This document shows, piece by piece, positions 49,210 through 52,494 of a stretch of 52,494 bases of DNA. The notes below the pieces were generated by a model. The model saw only the letters and a list, made by a program, of their open reading frames with translations. It was not told the DNA's origin and searched no databases. The stretch is from the NCBI GenBank assembly GCA_018896875.1, contig JAHILT010000017.1:1-52494 (forward strand), in the 5' to 3' direction. Both the position numbers and the translations under genes were made by a program. The stretch is from Patescibacteria group bacterium (GTDB taxonomy: Bacteria; Patescibacteriota; Minisyncoccia; UBA6257; 02-FULL-45-10c). Each line of letters opens with the position of its first letter. Within the stretch, counting starts at the first letter, position 1.

Positions 49210-51048
49210 TTAAACTTCAATGGGTTTTATCTTATAGTCTTTTAGCAATTTATAAAAGTCTTCTTGTTCTAATGTTTCTTTTTCTATTAGTGTTTTAGCT
49301 ATTTTTTCTAATATTTTTTGGTGCAATTTAAGTATCCTCTGTGAGGCTTTATAGGCACGGTTTATAAGACTTCTTACTTCTTTGTCTATTTCTACTGCTA
49401 CTTCTTCAGAATAATTTTTTGTAGTAGATATTTCTCTTCCTAAAAACACAAGCTCTTGAGATTCTCCAAAAGTCATTGGTCCTAGTTTTTCGCTCATTCC
49501 GAATTGTGTGACAAGAGCCCTTGCTAATTTAGTGGCTTCTCTTAAATCATTAGATGCTCCCGTGCTTACTTCTCCAAAAATACTCTTTTCAGCCGCATAT
49601 CCTCCCATTAAGGTAGCTAAATCACTTAAGAATTGACTTTTAGTTTTAAGATGAGTTTCTTCTATTGGAAGCTTCATTGTGTAGCCTCCAGCACGGCCAC
49701 GACTAATAATTGAAATTTTATGAACAGGATCTGATCCTTTGATGCTAGCTGTTACTAAGGCGTGTCCAGCTTCATGATAAGCAGTTATTTCCTTCTCTTT
49801 TAATGAAATAACTCGACCCCTACGTTCTGGTCCAAGTAAAACTTTTTCAACTGATTCAAATAAATCGTCTTGTGAAATTGTTTTTCTGTTATTTCTAGCG
49901 GCTAAAATAGCAGCCTCATTCATAAGGTTGGCTAAATCTGCTCCAGAGAAACCAGGTGTTCTTACGGCTACCTTACGTAGATTAACATTCTTCTCAATGA
50001 TTTTATCAGCACCATGAATTTGTAGGATAGCTTCACGATCATTAATGTCGGGGAGATCTAGAACTACCTGCCTATCAAATCTACCCGGTCTTAATAAAGC
50101 ACGATCTAAAACATCTGGTCTGTTAGTTGCAGCAATAACTATAATTCTTGCTTCTTTTTCAAAACCATCCATTTCTACTAAAATTTGATTTAATGTTTGC
50201 TCTCTTTCATCGTGACCTCCCCCTATTCCTGTTCCTCTTTCTCGTCCGACTGCGTCTATCTCGTCTATAAATAAAATTGAAGGAGCAGATTTTTTAGCCG
50301 TATCAAAGATATTTCTTATTCTAGATGCTCCCACTCCAACAAACATTTCCACAAATTCAGATGCTGATATATAAAAGAAGGGTACACCACTTTCTCCAGC
50401 TACTGCGCGTGCCAATAATGTTTTTCCTGTACCAGGTGATCCCATCAACAATACTCCACGAGGAATTTTCGCTCCTATCGCTAAATATTTTTTAGGATTT
50501 TTCAAAAAATCAACAATCTCTACTAATTCTTGCTTCGCCTCTTTGAGCCCAGCCACATCTTTAAAAGTAACGCGATTTTTTAATGAATTAAAAAGTTTGA
50601 GATTGGATTTTCCGAAAGATAGAGCCTGATTAACTCCGCCCTTAGCTTGCTTAAGAATAAACAAAAAAATGGCGATAATTATAATTAATGGCAACAATGT
50701 CGGGATTATTATGCCCATCCAAAATTTAAATCCAGACCTATCTTTGATTTCTATATCTACGTTATCTAGGATACTAGATTCTATTCCGTAGTTTTTTAAA
50801 GTTTGACTAAGTCCTGCTTCTGCTTCTTTTTTAGCTATCGCTTTTTTATCATCTTTAAGATCAATAGAAAGATCGTCCCCCCGAACAGTTATTTTGGTTA
50901 TTTCTCCGCTGTTTATTTTTGATACTATTTGGTTGATAGATAATGTTTCGGCTTTCTCTGTATTTTCAAATAACAATGAAAAAACAAGCATAAAAACAAA
51001 CATTGTAATAATTGCCCAAAAAATATTTTTATAAATTAGTTTTTGCAT
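49210..51048 (-). CDS. ftsH: ATP-dependent zinc metalloprotease FtsH
   Basis: Membrane-bound AAA+ protease for quality control. From ATG 51048 ('MQKLIYKNIFWAIITMFVFM') it has 612 residues; an earlier ATG at 51087 adds 13. Two transmembrane helices (about 10-27 and 125-145), Walker A 'GSPGTGKTLLARA' (about 201-208), Walker B 'PSILFIDEIDAVGRE', the second region of homology 'VIAATNRPDVLDRALLRPGR', and protease zinc site 'AYHEAGHALV' (about 423-427), with the third ligand in 'GASNDLREAT'. The C-terminus is short. Confidence 0.97.
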   Translation of the reverse strand: MQKLIYKNIFWAIITMFVFMLVFSLLFENTEKAETLSINQIVSKINSGEITKITVRGDDLSIDLKDDKKAIAKKEAEAGLSQTLKNYGIESSILDNVDIEIKDRSGFKFWMGIIIPTLLPLIIIIAIFLFILKQAKGGVNQALSFGKSNLKLFNSLKNRVTFKDVAGLKEAKQELVEIVDFLKNPKKYLAIGAKIPRGVLLMGSPGTGKTLLARAVAGESGVPFFYISASEFVEMFVGVGASRIRNIFDTAKKSAPSILFIDEIDAVGRERGTGIGGGHDEREQTLNQILVEMDGFEKEARIIVIAATNRPDVLDRALLRPGRFDRQVVLDLPDINDREAILQIHGADKIIEKNVNLRKVAVRTPGFSGADLANLMNEAAILAARNNRKTISQDDLFESVEKVLLGPERRGRVISLKEKEITAYHEAGHALVTASIKGSDPVHKISIISRGRAGGYTMKLPIEETHLKTKSQFLSDLATLMGGYAAEKSIFGEVSTGASNDLREATKLARALVTQFGMSEKLGPMTFGESQELVFLGREISTTKNYSEEVAVEIDKEVRSLINRAYKASQRILKLHQKILEKIAKTLIEKETLEQEDFYKLLKDYKIKPIEV

Positions 51049-51087
51049 AGCTATGATACTAATTAGATATACTAATATATGAAGCAA

Positions 51088-51238
51088 CGAATTTATTAAC
51101 GAATTGTTTAATCATGCGAATATATTGCAAATTTAATTCGTAGCCATTCGTCAATTTATTCGTTATTTCGTATATTTAATATCACGTTATTTCTTAACCC
51201 TAGTAAATGCTCTTTGAGCAATTTTGCTTCCAGCAAAA
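51088..51238. other. Intergenic gap with tandem 'attcgt' repeats
   Basis: About ten copies or variants of ATTCGT/ACGAAT in the first 90 bases, and a hairpin AATTTTGCT / AGCAAAATT (51220-51240) just after the rpsA-like stop that may act as its terminator. Confidence 0.5.
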
Positions 51239-52336
51239 TTATTTAACAGGGCGAAGTTTCAAAATAATTCTTTTTTCTTCTGGTTTTACTGAGTCAATTC
51301 GGAAAACATAACTCTTTTCTAATTCTAACCTATTTTTCATTTCTTCAACATTGCCATTAAATTCTGAAATGTGGATAATTCCTTGTATTTCTGGATCAAG
51401 TGCTACGAAAGCTCCAAAAGGATTAAATTTAGTAATAGTGCCATTAATTTCTTGGTCGGCTTTGTATTTTTCTTTCACTTTGTCCCATGGATTTGGCTGA
51501 AGGGACTTTAAGGATAGATTGACACGTCCGTCTTTAATTTCAACTATTTTAACTTTAACATTATCATCTATTTTTACGATTTCTTTTGGATTTTCAATTA
51601 ATTTATGACTAAGTTCAGAAATATGAACAAGTCCTTCAATTTGTGGGTTATCGGTAAAACGAATAAACGCTCCAAAACTAGCTACCCCAGAAATAATTCC
51701 GTCAATAATATCACCTACATTGTATTTAGAAAGCGAGTCGTTTATATCTTGTCTGCTGATTTCTTTTTCAGAAACAATAAGTTTATTGTTTCTTGGGTTA
51801 AGATCAATTACTTTGACAGCAAGCTCTTGTTCTACAAATTTTTTCAATTCTTCTAATATTTTTTCTTTAGAACCATTATTTACGCGTGGATAATGTTCTG
51901 TGGAAAGTTGTGAAACAGGTAGAAACGCTTTTATTCCTTCTATTTCGGCGATAAGTCCTCCAGAGTTAGCCGCGATTATTTTTATTTTTATCTCTTCTCC
52001 TTTCTCTTCAAATTCTTTGAGTTTTTGCCATATCTTTTGTCGTCCAGCTTCTGAAAGTGAGAGCTCTACGTAGCCATCCTCATTTTCTATTAAAACAACT
52101 TTTGCAGAAACAGGGTCGTTTTCTTTTAAATTTTTAAAGATTTCTTTAGCATTAAATATCTCTTGACGGTAAATTATTCCTGTGCCGAATTTTCCTAAAT
52201 CAAAAAAAGCCGCTTTAGGCGTTCTTTTAAGAAGTCTGGCTTCAACCACTTCTCCTTCTTTAAGTCCGAAAATTAAATTCGGAGAATTTTTAAGAAGACA
52301 ATCAATAATTGTGTCCGCTTTTTTAATATCTGTCAT
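51239..52336 (-). CDS. rpsA: Ribosomal protein S1-like, four S1 domains
   Basis: 365 residues with four OB-fold S1 repeats (about 20-85, 107-185, 205-275 and 290-362). Clear cores are 'VEARLLKRTPKAAFFDLGKF', 'IIDGIISGVASFGAFIRFTD' and 'EINGTITKFNPFGAFVALDP', each with 'GLVHISE'/'GIIHISE' endings. E. coli S1 has six domains; shorter forms are usual in low-GC bacteria. It binds mRNA at the ribosome in translation initiation, which fits the lack of Shine-Dalgarno sites on many core genes here. Confidence 0.92.
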   Translation of the reverse strand: MTDIKKADTIIDCLLKNSPNLIFGLKEGEVVEARLLKRTPKAAFFDLGKFGTGIIYRQEIFNAKEIFKNLKENDPVSAKVVLIENEDGYVELSLSEAGRQKIWQKLKEFEEKGEEIKIKIIAANSGGLIAEIEGIKAFLPVSQLSTEHYPRVNNGSKEKILEELKKFVEQELAVKVIDLNPRNNKLIVSEKEISRQDINDSLSKYNVGDIIDGIISGVASFGAFIRFTDNPQIEGLVHISELSHKLIENPKEIVKIDDNVKVKIVEIKDGRVNLSLKSLQPNPWDKVKEKYKADQEINGTITKFNPFGAFVALDPEIQGIIHISEFNGNVEEMKNRLELEKSYVFRIDSVKPEEKRIILKLRPVK

Positions 52337-52423
52337 ATTTATTTTTTTAGAATTTAATGCTTAATTTATATTAATAGTAAGTCTACAGTTAATAAAATCA
52401 GCGTTTTAATTATAATATAAGAA

Positions 52424-52494
52424 TCTATATTTGTGATAATTCCTAAACGCGTTACTAGAATAAGTTGAAAATTCCAAGGCTTGCTGACGAGCTA
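52424..52494. mobile_element. Partial second copy of MITE-like element
   Basis: From 52446 (AACGCGTTACTAGAATAAGT onward to the window end) it matches the complement of 48280-48310 with few changes (for example TTGCTAGGATAAGT); the outer arm before it is diverged. Cut by the window edge. Confidence 0.7.

Noticed and set aside
1..52494. CRISPR array
   Set aside because: No set of regularly spaced direct repeats with unique spacers was found; the TGTTTCAC units at 46.6 kb have only two full copies with similar, not unique, inner parts.
1..52494. UGA-recoded genetic code as in Gracilibacteria/SR1
   Set aside because: Core genes read through without internal TGA, and TGA serves as a stop, for instance in tsaE and the gene at 47518.

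Overview
This is an AT-rich, gene-dense chromosomal segment from what looks like a Candidate Phyla Radiation bacterium, most likely of the Parcubacteria/Patescibacteria group. The evidence is the low GC content, the short core proteins (four-domain S1, short YidC, YebC lacking its middle domain), secreted proteins with 'GYAWSExxGWISF' repeats, a relaxase-less VirB4/PrgI secretion cluster, and many small nuclease ORFs. The assignment is an inference from gene content. The standard genetic code fits: TGA is used as a stop, for example in tsaE.

Layout. 0-3.3 kb (minus strand): 5'-3' exonuclease, tsaE, a lamin-tail membrane protein and DUF763. 3.3-6.4 kb: an accessory stretch with two plus-strand genes (an acidic 43-residue peptide and a beta-barrel-like exported protein) driven by near-identical promoter/leader regions, with an M16 peptidase between them. 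6.4-9.4 kb: three exported proteins. 9.5-9.7 kb: a strongly predicted structured small RNA. 9.9-15.4 kb: PilB/GspE ATPase, yebC, an acidic protein and a class A penicillin-binding protein. 15.4-20.2 kb: the canonical origin neighbourhood, dnaN and dnaA on the minus strand divergent from rpmH, rnpA, yidC and jag. 20.3-32.5 kb: a long minus-strand operon for a type IV secretion-like apparatus (VirB4 ATPase, PrgI, polytopic channel protein, pilin-like protein and exported proteins). 32.6-39.3 kb: rsmA, a PcrA/UvrD helicase, a LysM-M23 peptidase, comM. 39.8-44.8 kb: nusA and a giant exported protein. 44.8-49.2 kb: accessory region with long palindromes, a TrpR/YerC-like regulator, yraN, clustered TGTTTCAC motifs, two tRNA genes, a MITE-like element and a Nudix-like gene. 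49.2-52.3 kb: ftsH and rpsA, then a second partial MITE copy at the window edge.

The most distinctive theme is short repeats. Several small one-gene units sit between inverted repeats: a GIY-YIG nuclease between perfect 20-bp inverted repeats, a broken DUF559 nuclease between CCTCC-type repeats, a four-helix-bundle gene between AT-rich repeats, and a TrpR-like gene between long palindromes. Related or other repeats without genes occur between genes and, more unusually, in frame inside conserved genes (DUF763, dnaN, yebC, rsmA, yraN and a secretion-cluster gene). This resembles in principle the REP/RAYT and Rickettsia palindromic element systems, but with different enzymes and repeats. The link between nuclease and repeat families is a hypothesis, not shown by the sequence.

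A second theme is that several accessory genes have consensus promoters and strong Shine-Dalgarno sites, while the core genes that were checked largely lack them.
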